Source of the DNA: Plotosus lineatus
Lineage: Eukaryota; Chordata; Actinopteri; Siluriformes; Plotosidae
Length of the DNA stretch: 64,000 bases
Assembly (NCBI GenBank): GCA_024760905.1
Contig: CM045732.1
Span: 56,379,496 to 56,443,495 of the forward strand
Direction: 5' to 3'
Positions 23,903 to 37,376 of the stretch are shown here, piece after piece (position 1 is the stretch's first letter; each line of letters begins with the position of its first letter). Position numbers and translations under genes: made by a program. The notes beneath the pieces are model-generated. The model had not been told where the DNA came from. It was given only the letters and a program-made list of their open reading frames with translations, and ran no database searches.

Positions 23903-26088
23903 GATTCTCTTAAATCAGGGTGATTGTAGGCATCACGTCCAAGTGAAAACCAATCATCAATGAAAAATGCTTTAATAACAGATGCATCCCAGAGTCAATG
24001 CCATTACAGAAATTCATCAGTTATTTCTGGGCCATGTGTCTGGCACTGTGCCAAAGGAAAGCACACACAAAATAAAAGCGGCAGGTTGTCAGCCCCTGTA
24101 CAGGACTTCCATGGTGTCAATCGTTGCCCTTCAGTATCCGTGTGTATAAGCTCGTCTTATAATTACCCTGCCTCTCTTGCTGAGTTTAGAACACAGGTGT
24201 TGACCTTCGTGGCCATAAAGTGTTTGCTTCCCTGTTCACATTTCCCTGTAAGCTCATGTTTCCAGTTTCAGCCATGGAAGGGATCCCTCTCTGTGATCCT
24301 GCAGCCACTGGAAGGAAAGTTGAAATGGAAAAAGGGAAATGTATATGAGTTCATCTGGAGCATTCGGTTATCATGCTCAGTCAGATGCAGTTAATCAGCC
24401 AAAGAGAAACTTAATGCAACCCCTGGACTGAATGTTCCTATATCAACCACAACATTTTAACTTCACTACACATGCTTTCCTTACTTTATATTTCCTTATT
24501 ATGTTTCTCCCGCTGCATATTAATTTAAAATCTTGACTACTGCTCATCTCACAAACCATAACCAAGATTATTAGCAAAAGCGATTTCATTCACTTCAGAC
24601 TATTAACACCGAAAAAGGCAGTTGTGATCCTATGTGATTAAAGCTCAGTGATAATTTTGGTTACAGAAGACACGGTACATTAGCGTGTGTGTCCCCATCC
24701 CCGTATATGACATACCTAAAATTACGAACTCCACAGTCAGCTGTGCTGCTGGAAGCATTTTCTGCCCTACTGTCCCAATAAACCTCCATGCAGTTGTCTC
24801 ACAGTCATCCCTACCCCCCAAAAGCACTCCTTTTTTAAGGAGCCATTGACATTCAGTGCAAGAGTGAGCAGAGGGTATAGGGTGTCTCGAGTGTAGTGCG
24901 AACAGCTGAGAGGTGTGATTTCACAGGCTGCCTGGCCCTGTCAGAGTGCTGAGGCCTGGGAACAGGAGGCGCAGGAGAGCCCCAGGCCTCTAAAGGACAC
25001 TGACAGGTGGAAGGCCAACAGCAAGGGGGAGGGCGCCTCATAGAAAAGGCTGAGAAGCCAAGCCTGGCCTGGATACAGTCCAGCGCACGGCTGCAGAGGA
25101 GGAGGATATGGACGGGAGAGCAACACAAAGGACAGAGGGACAGGCCAAGGTAGACAAACTCCACTGTGAATGAGGGACCAGCTTTCAAGGGTTGGGCAAG
25201 TAATGTCCAGAACTTTATGTCTGTTTTAACACTTTTCCAGGGAACTACGACGTCAGATTCATAACTGCTACGGAATGAGAGCAGCAAATTTCGGCTCATA
25301 CTGACAGATATAAATGGGTGAGAATGGGACGAAGAAAGCTTCACAATGTGTGCAGATGAATTTAACCGTTTCAGTCACGTTATCGTTGACTTGCTAGATG
25401 GTGAAGCGTTGCCACCAAATCGTCCGAATCTGCTTAATGCTGAAGCTGAAATGAATATGAAGCATAAATTGGTGTAATATCATTAATCTTCTGAAATACT
25501 GTATTTCTTTGATTTTTTTAAAGCTGTATTTTTGTTTTGCACCATAAAATAGAGACAGTGTGGCAGATAAAGGATTTCATATTTACTCTTTGAGATAACA
25601 TACTTCCTTATATCCCCATATACTGCATTCAGCTATGGAATGTAAGGAAGTGTGTGGTTTCAGGGAGACCGCCATCATACATCCTAACAAACCAAGGTGC
25701 CACCAATACGTACATAATAAAGCCATGTGTGACTAAAGAAGGAAACTTTCTTCAATGGCATTCTGACCTATTAAAAAGTGAGTAAATATATTTTCACTTG
25801 TGTAACCATTTGATTCTTTTACCCGCCTTTCCTTTTCATACTTACAATGATGAGGATGAAATGTACAGTATGTGACTTGTGTAGAGGATATGTCAAAGTC
25901 ATAGTGTACATGGGCATCACATGGAGATTGTATGTCCCCTCCATGACTGCTAGTTGATTAGCATCTTACTCAGCCAGTGATGGTGCAGGTTGAGTGACAG
26001 AACACAGGTGCAGCAAAGTGTTCTTATAAATAGAGGGACAGGTGCAACCGGGCTAATTTGGGTGGGCTGTTTCCATAAGGACATAATG

Positions 26089-26139
<51 letters not shown>

Positions 26140-27516
26140 ATCACAGTATCTTAGTCGTAAATTAAAAAAAAAAAAAAGCATCATGCAGTTTTGGGGTAAA
26201 ATGCACCCATAGTGTATATTGTATAAATCAGACTTGTGTGCAGCAGATGGAGCTCTAACTTTGAGATAAAGAGACCATCATACTGTAAAATTCCAGTTAC
26301 AACACACCCTTATATGAGATTCTCATGAAATGGGTGTGACATGGGGATCATTTCCTGCTAAAAGTAGTTAGTTTTCAACAAATTTATAAAAACCTTCATA
26401 AGCCTGATACAATAAAGTCCATTTATTATTATATAGAATTATATTTCAGTTCAGTAGGAGTGAATACTGCTTGGCCAAATCAGCACTGAGGAAGAATGTG
26501 GTTCTCTCCACATTGCCTCAATACATTGACAAATATCAAATGCAACACATCAACACTTTTTTTGCTGGACAGCACGTCTTAGTGGCTGGTAAACTGGAAC
26601 CAAGTCAGGAGTCTTAGTGAGGTTTGGTCCCCTTCAACCAGCTACTGCGCCGTGATTTCAGCCAGCAACAAAATCTATCACTGGTTTTCATCCACAAACT
26701 ACAGGACCCACAGAGTTCAATTGTACTGCTCACACCCGTTTCAGTTCCTCGTAAATTGAAGAAGCCAGTAGATGCATTAATTCTAATCAATTAAACCTAA
26801 ACAAACAAACCAAAAAAGTTTCTATACTGATCTCTAGAGGTAAGTGGCCTCAGATGCTGAAGGACAGATGCCAATTCTTCTAGATTTTCAGTGTAAGGAA
26901 ATATCAAGACATGGCATTTAAAAAAGATCTAAACTCTTGTTTTATTACAAAGCCAGAGGTCATTTGACACAGTCCCCCACAACAATAAAGCAAAGAAAAA
27001 TAATCACAAAAATAATATACAGTACATAAATAATCATTCTGACAAAATATAGCATACATCACACGGTCATAATTATGCATAAAATATGTTGACTTACTCC
27101 CTGATTGCAGTGAATGACGTATGATCTTGGCCATTTTATAAATGTTGTGCTTTCTGTACAAAATACATGTAGTTATTCTAAAAAAATATATTGTACAAAC
27201 AGCATAGATGGACAACCATTAAGACAATACAATCAGAGAAATCTGCAGTTTGTGACTGTCAATAAAATAATTATTATAATAACAAATGTGGTCTCCTTCC
27301 TTTTTTCGTTATCAAGTCATCCCTACACTAAACATAATAAAATTACAACTTTATCCCTTGTCATGGGGTTATTTTTTCATTATATTTCACAGTAGGCATC
27401 ACAATTTGATTGGGGGAAAAGCTTTAAAGTTATTTTTAAAAGTTCTTACTCACACACAATTCCAAGGGAAATAAGGTGAATGCCAGGGGCTGAGAAGACC
27501 CCTGTGTATGTGTTGC

Positions 27517-27558
<42 letters not shown>

Positions 27559-27737
27559 TTCTATCTTTGCAGGGAAACAGATTCATTAACATAATGCATT
27601 CCCGAACCTCTCAGGCAAACTTTAATCATCATGACCAAGTGCCTTATCCTAACCTGACCCTATACACAGTCTTAACCCTCAACCAGCCTTCTGAAGAAGT
27701 CCTCACTCATGCCTGGCTAAAAAGGTATACTGGTCCT

Positions 27738-27769
<32 letters not shown>

Positions 27770-28432
27770 CAGCAGCAGCATCAGTCTTGGGGCGGTTGAC
27801 AATTGTTTTACAGTAAAATCCAGAAGAGCACCCTTTTTTTTTTCTTTTTTTTTTACATCCTACATTACTTAGCAGCAGCTAGAGGTTTTCAGTGTAATCA
27901 GATCCACAATACAGAATTAAAAGGAAAACAGAATCAACCTAGAAATGTCATTACATGACTCACTGACTTTATTGCAACACTCTTATTCAGTAAATCATCT
28001 AAAATGTCTACGAATAGAGGTGTTATTAAAACTTCAGTCTTTAAGTAAGCTTAATCAGACCGGCTTCTATAGTAACTGATGTACACCCACAATGGTCAAG
28101 TTCCCTGTCTGAACTAAAAAGCCTGCTGCTTTTTAAACCGGATGTGAATGCAATGTACTACAGATTTATTAGAACATTCATTTTACACTCGACTCCCATG
28201 CATGCTGGCAGCGACATTCGTGTTTCTCTGTAGAACTTGTTCAGCATGTGGATAGAATTATTTAATAGTGGTCAGCTGACTATCATTACACTTGTTGCAT
28301 TCAAAGATAAACATTTAAATTAGGGTCAAACACAAAATGATTCTCTTGCCATATGCACATCCGCAATATTAGAAAAGTAAGGCAGTAAATATCATCTAGA
28401 TATTACAAGAGGAGTGTCATAAAAATAAAACA
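23903..28432. other. Repeat-poor intergenic region downstream of znf513
   Basis: There are microsatellites at about 26094-26133 (AT)n, 27523-27553 (AC)n and 27741-27767 (CA)n. A comparatively GC-rich, unique-looking stretch at 24640-25350 holds a 163-codon minus-strand open frame. That frame has low-complexity Ser/Pro/Cys composition and no recognisable domain, so I do not call a gene. The 3' UTR of znf513 must begin just left of 28433. Confidence 0.5.
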
Positions 28433-31069
28433 CTACATCTCGCCTTCCTCCTCTTCCTCCTCCTTTTCTGGCAATGGCATCCTCATCCACCCTTCAGGGG
28501 AGTGACCATGCTTTTTTTGGTGCCGTTTGTAGTTGTCCCAATGACCTGTGGTGTAGGCACACTCCGGGCATTTAAACGGTTTCTCACCAGTATGACGCAG
28601 CATATGGCGCTTTAGGTTCATACTCTGGTTACAGCTGTAGCTGCACACGGTACACTGGAAAGGCTTAGCGCCTGAGTGGATACGTTCATGTCGCTTCAGG
28701 TTAGCCAGGTTTCCACAAGCGTAGTCGCACAGGTGGCATTTGTAGGGCTTCTCACCAGTGTGCACGCGGTGGTGCCTTTTCAGATTGTCGAAGTGGGCTG
28801 AGGCGTAGTTGCACTGTGGACATTTGTAAGGCTTTTCCCCGCTGTGAGACTTCATGTGCCGTACCAGGTGGTTGGGGTACTGTGTGATGAAGGGGCAAGA
28901 CGTGCACGGGAAAAGCTTGTCTTCTTTCTCAGGGCTAGACAAAGAGCTCTTAGCTAGCATTTCCAGAGTGCACTTGCTGCAGATGTGCATGGCCTCGCCT
29001 TCCTCGTCTTCCAGTGCTGAACCGCACATACGACAAGTGAAAGGTAAAAGCAGCTCGGCCATGGGCTCGGACTCCCGGTCTAGGGCCTCAGCCTCCAGCA
29101 AACTGGGGGGATGACGATCAGCAGACAGGCTCCCAATACTTTGAAGGAAGTCTTGCTCAGCACTAATCTGCAGACTCAGATCAGACTCCACACTCTCTGC
29201 AAAAGACACACAACAAAAGCAGTGTTGTTTTATTTATTTATTTTTTTGATGAAACAAAGGCAGACTACCCTCCCTTCTTCTTTGGGGAAGTTGAGTTTAA
29301 GGAACTTGGATGTTCTTACTTCCCTTTACTCTTTAAACGCTTACTTGGTGAATGCATGATGTGCAATGTATGTTCCTCTTTGGGTAACAAAGCTGCGAGA
29401 ACTTTTCAAACTAGAAACATGCCATCAGTAACTCTCAGGCAGAAATTACAGACCCGATTACAAAATTCTATAATTGCAATTCATTTCTATTTATCTATTC
29501 ACTTATGTAGTCTGAACATATAAATACCTTCTTTCACGTCTGTGGGGGCATCATCTGTCTTATGTACCATCATATGTTGTTTAAGGGTGTGGCTGCTACT
29601 TGCATGGTATTCACACTGGCTACACTTGTTGGACTTCTCCTGAGTGTGCATGCGCTGATGCCTCTTTAGGTTGCCAAGGGAGTTACAGGCAAATGTACAG
29701 TAGTCGCATTTGTATGGCTTCTCCCCAGTATGTGTGCGCACATGTCTCTGTAAGTTAACCAGCTGTGCTGAAGCATACGTGCAGTGCTGGCACTGGTAGG
29801 GCTTCTCGCCATTGTGGGTTTTCATGTGCCGCTTCAGGTGGTTGGAATAGCGCGAGTTAAAGCTGCACAATTTGCACGAGTAGGTTTTGTGGGAGTCAGG
29901 GGACGACTTTACTCTGTGTCCTTTCTGCTGGAAGCCTGGACTAGGTGCACTCTCCTCCCCGTGTACATGGTTGTATTCTGTTCCCTTCTCTTCACAGCCA
30001 CCCCCACACTGAAGGCAGTAGAGTCCTTCGACGTCTAGGGCGCCACTAAGTGGATCACCAAGTAGCTTGCCACATTGCTTGCAGGAGAGGTATGGGGAAA
30101 ATCCAGAGTCTCCACCCATCTCCTCACGTTCACTCTCAGTGTCTCTGGGGTCCTCAAAGTCACTTTCAATGCTGAGGCGGTTGTAACTGGAGCAGTCCTC
30201 GTCGCTGAAGGTGTATGAAGGAATTCCCATGTCAGCACTTACTGAATCTGTGAACCCCAGAATATGTGCTTCATGAGCCTTTGCAAAAAGAACAGGAACT
30301 ACTTATGTGCATGTGTGTTTTATCATACAGTGACACTTAAAATTACTAACCAGCATCTCTCTCAAATCCTATGATCTTGTAGTCATTCTCTCCGAAATCT
30401 TGTTCGAGGAGGAAATCACTCTCCAGAACCAAACTCTCGGGATTCCCAGCAACCCCTGAATTTTCAGAGCCCGCTGAGAAAACAATAAATAAGCGTAACA
30501 TCACCGATGGGATGCGAATGGTAAAACGAATCAAAATGGTTTAGAAAGATTAAACCTGTCTTGAAAGGTGTATCCACCCATCCGTTTTAATCTAATTCAA
30601 GGTAATAGGTGGCAGGAGTTATAAGTCAGACTACCTTAAAAAGATTTCTGAGCAATCAGTCAGCACAGTCAGAGGAAAAGGGAGTAAGAAATTGAGGAAG
30701 GAACCATAGAGTGGACACAGAGAAAGACAGGGAGGGGTCGAGAGCAGGGATTTTGAAAGGAAATGAAGCAAGGAAAGGGGAAAAAATGCAAGAAGGAAAA
30801 AGAACATCATTCTGGAAGGGACATTTCAAGATAGCACTGAGCAGGGAAAGAATATGACATGTACATTTATAAAACATTAAAAAGTGTGTGGGGGGGTGTA
30901 TGAATAAAAGGTGGATAAATTATAATGCAAGAAGACACACTGTGCTCTTGCAGTCAGCCTTCTGACAGAACTTTGTCCTGAAAATAGAAGCATGATACAC
31001 AACAGACACAGGTAAAAAATAATACCTACATTTGACAGGCTGTGGATTTGATTGCTTTCTTCTTGGCAT
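28433..31069 (-). CDS. znf513: Zinc finger protein 513
   Basis: Four minus-strand coding exons join in phase: 31030-31069, 30351-30473, 29528-30247 and 28433-29196, giving about 548 residues. The start is MPRRKQSNPQPVK, as in mammalian ZNF513; no in-frame ATG lies upstream. Exon 2 has the LVLESDFLLEQDF block. Exon 3 carries a CxxC...CxxC ribbon (CKQCGK...CLQCGG) and four C2H2 fingers at about residues 177-283, joined by TGEKPY-type linkers. Exon 4 carries a second ribbon (CRMCG...CSKC) and five fingers at about 390-520, then an acidic tail. The mammalian protein, as I recall it, has eight fingers; the extra one here is NKCSQCEYHASSSHTLKQH. ZNF513 is a nuclear DNA-binding regulator linked to photoreceptor gene expression in mammals. 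An AG 18 bases upstream of the exon-3 acceptor would put a stop in frame, so the inner acceptor at 30248-30249 is preferred. Confidence 0.95.
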
Positions 31070-32030
31070 TTTCTTGCAGTCTCTGTGGATTGTTCTGGTC
31101 TCCTCTATCAACTCATCACCTTCCTACACTGTCATCTTCCTCTTCCAGATCCACACAAAGCCCAGACTAGTGGTGTAATCAGCTCAATCATCTTTCCTTC
31201 TCAACTTCACCAAGTGACTTAAGCAGATCAGTATCTGCAGCAGATCACACTTAAATAAATCATACTGGGTTTAAAACCGTTTAATTAAAAAAAAACCCAC
31301 CGAATTAAATCGTCCAGTATTCAACACCAAAAAGCAAACAAGTACAAACAAACATACACACACATCTGCACCGAGAAAACTTTTGACCAACCACTATCCA
31401 ACTAACACAGGCCAGAAATTTTAAAGATGTGTCCAACAAACCACAACAAACATCAACATAAAATATATTTCTCAACTACACTTCACGATTTAGTGAACTC
31501 TTAAACTAGCTACAATGCTAAAAGAGCTAATAATATAGCATGTAGCCTAAGTTAGTAGCTTCCTCAATAGCATTAGCTCAGCCATTCACCGTTGAATAAT
31601 GTTAAAAACGACCAGATGATAACTCCACTATTTAAAATGTCAAAATACAAAGCAATCATTGTAGGTAATCCTTTACTGCCGCTGACAATCCGATGTTGAA
31701 ATGTCTTCGCTGGCTTAACACCTAAAAAAAACAGCTTAGCATAGCTACTACCCATAGCACTATTTGGAAATAGTTGGTTTGGGGTTAACAACAATGCATT
31801 GCAAGCGATTCTTACTACAGGAAGTGATTCTGTTTGCGCATGCGTCAACATTGTGCCCATTGAACAGGCGCCATCTAGCGAATGCAAAACGTCACAAACG
31901 TCAACCAATTAGTCACATGACCCTACACTCTGATAATTGACCAGGTCTGTTTTGATTAAGACTTGTGACACGCCCTGTGACATCATCTCATACACAAGGA
32001 CGTCCCACCCGGCAGAGCTTTACAGTAGTT
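31070..32030 (-). promoter_or_regulatory. znf513: Probable TATA-less promoter and 5' UTR region of znf513
   Basis: A cluster of sites typical of housekeeping-type promoters sits at 31815-31875. There is an ETS core ACAGGAAGTGA at about 31817-31827, a palindromic NRF1-type TGCGCATGCG at 31835-31844 and a YY1-like GGCGCCATCT near 31868-31877. CpG dinucleotides are locally enriched and no TATA box is placed. The transcription start and any non-coding exon are not resolved. A divergent transcript towards the right is possible but no gene was found there. Confidence 0.5.
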
Positions 32031-32539
32031 GCTGCTTCTGGGTTTGTTGTTGTTTCCTTGCGTTGATGTTATTTGTGATTTAAATTCAGGTTCAAGTGTT
32101 ATTTTTATGCTGCTTTATAATCGTCTGAACTACATCTATAAAGTATTTTTAAAAATTGCACTTTTATCTGATTTATAAGCCACTTTGTGATTGAGTACTG
32201 TTGATATGTGTGCTTTAGAAATACAATTGTACTTACCTACAAGCATTTATATAGGATTACTGTACATGTGAGGTATGGGTACAGTCAGCCAAGAATATTC
32301 ATTCAGTTTAGAACTTAATGATGTTTAATGAAGGTAGGAAGTGACATGATCCCACCCACTTCCCAAGCCTTGTTGTAGGGTTCCTTTATGTACAAGTGTG
32401 TTCAGTCAGCCAAGGATATACAGTTTAAAGTGTAATAACTCTTGATGACATCTGGAAATTACTATGAGGTCATAAAGGACCATTCAGTTCTTCATCATTA
32501 AGGAAAGAGAGAAACCTTTTGATTTACATTATCCAATTT

Positions 32540-32692
32540 CTTCTTTTCCTTTCAACTTTTTCCCTTTTTCAGGGGTCACCACAGCAAATCATCTGATTCG
32601 CATGCTTAATTTGGCATAGGTTTTTATGTCAGGTGCCCTTCCTGACACAACCTTTTAGCAAAGGGCAGAAACGCGCTGACTGTTATGCAGCC

Positions 32693-32724
<32 letters not shown>

Positions 32725-32914
32725 AGTCAGTAATGGTTCTTTTACATGAACTTCTCACCATAGACAGACAGTGAGAGACATGGCCGGCCTTTGATAACCC
32801 AGTTAGCTGCACTGGGGGGACAGTGACAACCTTGTGGAGAGTGGAACTCGAACCCCCAACCTTCGGATCAGTGATCCAGCACCTTTTACCACCAGGCCAC
32901 CACTGCCCATTTAA
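32540..32914 (-). mobile_element. Full-length SINE-B, tail type 1, with 12-bp target duplication and T tract
   Basis: The complete reverse-strand copy is flanked by ATTATCCAATTT at 32528-32539 and 32915-32926. The body is interrupted by a T tract at about 32693-32719. Confidence 0.9.
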
Positions 32915-33287
32915 ATTATCCAATTTTATATATTATGTATTTCGGCACAGTGGCATAGGAGCTAACATTTCTATGCCAGCAAGGTTTTAGCTTCATGGGT
33001 TTCATTCGGGCACTCTGGTTTCCTCAGACAGTCCAAAGATTATTAGCTAAAATCTGTGACCAATATTTTGTAAATCAGTCCAATTTCTTCTGTAATGCTT
33101 ACGAAATATGGTAAACAGAAGCTAACGGATATGCTGAAACTTTCTCTAGGGGTGGGAGTGGGGGTGGTGTAAGTGATTGTGTATCTTGTTGGTGATTTGC
33201 ATTGGTTTGGCTGAAATGAGCTCTGGTTTGGGAAATGAAAGGGCATGGATTGAAATGAAATATGATGTATTCAATTACAATGCAAAA

Positions 33288-33547
33288 TCTTTTCTTTTTT
33301 CGGCTGTTCCCTTTCAGGGGTCGCCACAGCGAATCATCTGCCTCCATCTTCATGGAAGTCATATTAATGATTCGCGTGTTTGATTTGGTATAGGTTTTTA
33401 CGTCGGATGCCCTTCCTGACACAACCCTTAGCAAGGCCATGCAGCTACTCTTGACGAAAGTCAGCAATGGTTCTTTTACATGAACCTCTCACCATAGACA
33501 GTGAGAGACATGGCTGGCCATTGATAACCCAGTTAGCTGCACTGGGG
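33288..33547 (-). mobile_element. SINE-B, 5' truncated, with LINE-like 3' end
   Basis: The reverse strand starts in the body (CAGTTAGCTGCACTGGGG complement) and ends in a 3' terminus closer to the LINE than usual, including CGAATCATCTGCCTCCATC. Near-identical 20-mers flank it (TATTCAATTACAATGCAAAA and TATCAATTACAATACAAAAT), so it inserted as this truncated unit. Confidence 0.8.
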
Positions 33548-33752
33548 CGTATCAATTACAATACAAAATATCTAGAAATGATCATTTTTTTCATACTTAC
33601 AGAATATAGTGACAAACTTTTTATTTAACCCATGTAGCCTTTCAGCACATAAAAGCCTATTTTGTAGATAGCGATTAATAAAAATTAGCCATTTTGCCCA
33701 AAGTGACGTTTGTGCATGCATTTCCTTTAGCAGTATGATTTATTATCCATTT

Positions 33753-34118
33753 TCTGTCTGTCTGTCTTCCTTTTGGCTTTTTCCCTTTTACTCGGGAGTC
33801 ACCACAGCGAATCATCTGATTCACACGTTTGATCTGGCAGAGGTTTTTATGTCGGATGTCCTTCCTGTCACAACCCTTTTTAGCAAGGGACAGAAACACG
33901 CTGACGACTTTGCAGCTACTCTTTACGAAAGTCAGCAATGGTTCTTTTACATGCCTCTCACCATAGACAGTGAGAGACATGGCCCACCTTTGATAACCCA
34001 GTTAGCTGCACTGGGAGGGGGACAGCGACAATCTTGTGGATAGTGGGACTCGAATTCGAACCCCCAACCTTTGGATCAGCGATCCAGTGCCCTATACCAC
34101 TAGACCACCACTGCCCCC
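33753..34118 (-). mobile_element. Full-length SINE-B, tail type 1, with 14-bp target duplication
   Basis: TTTATTATCCATTT flanks both sides exactly (33739-33752 and 34119-34132). Head, body and tail are complete; the 3' tail ends in a GACAGACAGACAGA run. Confidence 0.9.
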
Positions 34119-34132
34119 TTTATTATCCATTT

Positions 34133-34430
34133 GCTAAGCTGCTTAATCCTAGTGTGACCACGGGGAGGCTGGAGCCTATTTTGAGGTGAAATTCTGAAAA
34201 GCTCTTTAATCCATTGTAAGACATTTATATTCCCATTCAAACCTGGAGCACATCACTTGGCCAAATCTACATGTCTTTGGACTGTGGGAGGAAACTGGAG
34301 TCCAACCAGAAGCTACAGAATGGAACATGCAAATACAGGTAGGCCCCCCACCAAGCCTGGGATTCAAAACCAGTACCTTCTTGCTGTGAGCTGGACTTGC
34401 TAACCACTACACCTGCTGAGCTGCATCAAG
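34133..34430 (-). mobile_element. SINE-C
   Basis: The reverse strand has the head (GTAGTGGTTAGCAAGTCC), the AAGAAGGTACTGG region, GTTTCCTCCCACAGTCC and a type-2-like 3' end. The older copy is interrupted by small deletions. Confidence 0.65.
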
Positions 34431-35863
34431 TGTGATCCCTTAAAACAGTATTCTTTCTATTCAGACTGCAAGCAAACAGCCAAGCAGGGTTCAGAGTTGA
34501 TAGGTTTATTTGGAGGTAATTCAGATATGACAGATCTGGAGTAATAACAACTATGTAGATATAAAAGAGCAATGTGGTAAATTTCAAATAATTTTATGCC
34601 AACAGGTCATACAATTGTCATGTATATTATTATAATAGTCATATATTATACTGTATGTAATGGGGAAAATAAAAGCAATTAGACTTAGTGTCCTACTGTA
34701 AGTTTACACATAACTCTACTACATTTCTCTATAAATAACATATAATAAAAACAATATACTGTCCACATGTATTCTTAAGTCCCAATTCATTAGATTCAAC
34801 ACATTTTGTAAATGCAGGACTCCACTACAATTGAACATAACAGAAATACAACATAATTTCTCACTGCGGCTAAACATTAAGAGATGGAATTTCTAGAGTT
34901 ATTATAGTCTCGGATTTTATTTTTAAAGATAAACAATTTATTGATCAAGTTCTTTTTGTAAAACTGAAGATTACATATGTAAATTGTGGTTATATATCAG
35001 TTGACACCATGTGAGAAAAATAGCTTATAAGGTATTTTTGTTGAAACTACAGAATGTAGAAGTGTAATGTGTGTTAGTAGCAAATTTGGTAACGATCTGA
35101 TCAGAAAATCTGATCACATTTTAACCCATTCAGTACAATATGGAAATAAGGTAAGTTCTGGTTTATTAAAGTTATTCATAACTGCAAGTTTAATATTTTT
35201 CATATGCATAGAGGTTAGGTAAGCAGACATTTTATATTTGTTCATTATGAACAGAATTCAGTATTTAATGTTTATTCCAGGACATAACACTGATTATGTT
35301 ATGCCTCATTCACTGATACAATATATCTGGTCAATACTGATGTCATTTGTAAGCCTATCATGATTAAATAAACTGATCTTAAATTTAAATCAAACTTCTA
35401 CTATTGCTATGCCCCTATGTTTACATTATCCTATTGGTTATTTCACACTGTAATATAGTAAAGAAGTGCAGTGTATTACACAGAGCTGGATGTTATTACT
35501 ATTGAACGATGAGATAGAAGATCTCTCTCGGGCCGGATCGACCAGTTTTGAGATGTGCCGGTCAGACTTTAATGATGCTAACTGCTGATGGGGTCCTCTG
35601 GAAATCGGGGAAACAAGACATGCAAGACAAATTCAGTTGTACAGAACACAGAGAATGTACCAGGAAAGATCTCCAGAATACCAAACTGTACTGTAAATGT
35701 AAAGAAATAATGCGAAAATATAATTACTTTATTTTAATGGAATTAATGTAATGATTCATTCTGATCCATATACAGTTTTTGAAATAAAAACAGAAAAGCT
35801 GGTTGTCCACTGGGAAGCCTCGTAACAGTAAATAGGTTGTCAGAGGTTAAATATTATTAAGGG
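34431..35863. other. No recognised feature
   Basis: AT-rich, unique-looking intergenic sequence. No exon, repeat or regulatory site is supported. Confidence 0.4.
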
Positions 35864-35878
35864 TATAGGGATCCTTCG

Positions 35879-36197
35879 GATGGATAGGATTAGGAATGAG
35901 TACGTCAGAGGGACAGCACATGTAAGACGTTTTGGAGACAAAGTCAGAGAGGCTAGATTGAGATGGTTTGGACATGTACAGAGGAGGGATAGTGAGTATA
36001 TTGGTAATAGGATGCTGAGGCTGGAACTACCAGGCAAAAGGCCTAGAGGAAGACCAAAGAGACGATTCATGGATGTGGTAAAGGAGGACATGAAGGTCGT
36101 TGGTGTAAGAGAAGAAGATGCAAAGGATAGGGTGAGATGGAGGCAGATGATTCGCTGTGGCGACCCCTGAAGGGAAAAGCCGAAAGGAAAAGAAGAA
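35879..36197 (+). mobile_element. RTE-like LINE 3' end inserted in the Tigger-like element
   Basis: The open frame reads MDRIRNEYVRGTAHVRRFGD to RWRQMIRCGDP, then the LINE 3' UTR. The 10-mer GGATCCTTCG flanks both sides (35869-35878 and 36198-36207). Confidence 0.9.
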
Positions 36198-36593
36198 GGA
36201 TCCTTCGCTACTTCGCGCTTCAATTCATTCGACTTCAGTGCAATCGTGTTTTTTTTTTTTTTTTTTGTAATATTCATCGAATTAAAAAATAAGGAAATTA
36301 AAGAAGAATAGGGGGAAAAGTTAAGGAGAATACCACAAAAACAAGGTCAATTATGCAAAAAAAAAAAAAAAAAAAATCCTTGAACAAACATGAAACCATC
36401 TAAACTAGTCACATTATTGTCAGGTGTGCATCTGAGTGCATGCACAACTGCTTGAGTGCGTGCGCGCATCTGTATGTGTGTATTTATGTTTTATTTACAT
36501 CTTATGCATTATTTTTTAATGTTTAATTGTTATTATAAGCATTTATAGCTTTGGATATGTATTTATTGATATTATATACACATATACATGTAC

Positions 36594-37376
36594 TATGATG
36601 TTTGCAGATGACATTGTGATCTGTAGTGAGAGCAGAGAACAAGTGCAGGAAAATCTAGAGAGGTGGAGGTATGTCCTGGAAAGGAGGGGAATGAAGATTA
36701 GCCTCTGTAAGACAGAATACATGTGTATGAATGACAAGGACCCAAGAGGAACAGTGGGATTACAGGGAGCAGAGATAAAGAAGGTGGAGGATTTTAAGTC
36801 CTGAGGCTCAACAATCCAGAGCAATGGAGAGTGTGGAAAAGAGGTGAAGCGTGTGCAGGCAGGTTGGAATGGTTGGAGAAAAGTGTCCGGTGTGATGTGT
36901 GACAGGAGGGTATCGGCAAGGATGAAAGGAAAAGTGTACAAGACGGTGTTTAGGCCAACGATGTTGTATGGCTTAGAGACAGTGGCCCTGGGGAAAAGAC
37001 AGGAGGCAGAGCTGGAGGTAGCAGAGATGAAAATGTTGAGGTTCTCTTTGGGAGTAACGAGGATGGATAGGATCAGGAATGAGCGCATCAGAGGTTGTAC
37101 ATGTAAGACGTTTTGGAGACAAAGTCAGAGAGGCTAGATTGAGATGGTTTGGACATGTACAGAGGAGGGATCGTGAGTATATTGGTAATAGGTTGCTGAG
37201 GTTGGAACTACCAGGCAGAAGGCCTAGAGGAAAACCAAAGAGACGATTCATGGATGTGTTGAAGGAGGACATGAAGGTCGTTAGTGTCAGAGAAGAAGAT
37301 GCAAAGGATAGGGTGAGATGGAGGCAGATGATTCGCTGTGGCGACCCCTGAAGGGAAAAGCCGAAAGGAAAAGAAG
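36594..37376 (+). mobile_element. RTE-like LINE, 783-bp 5'-truncated insertion with 20-bp target duplication
   Basis: It starts at the FADDIVICSES box and reaches RWRQMIRCGDP and the CCGAAAGGAAAAGAAG end. The reverse transcriptase frame is broken by a stop after EDFKS and by a deletion near 37090. The 20-mer ATATACACATATACATGTAC flanks both sides exactly (36574-36593 and 37377-37396). Confidence 0.95.

Noticed and set aside
30248..30265. Upstream acceptor for znf513 exon 3 (after TTTTTGCAAAG)
   Set aside because: It would bring a TGA into frame after exon 2; the inner acceptor after GGGTTCACAG restores the expected DSVSADMG reading.
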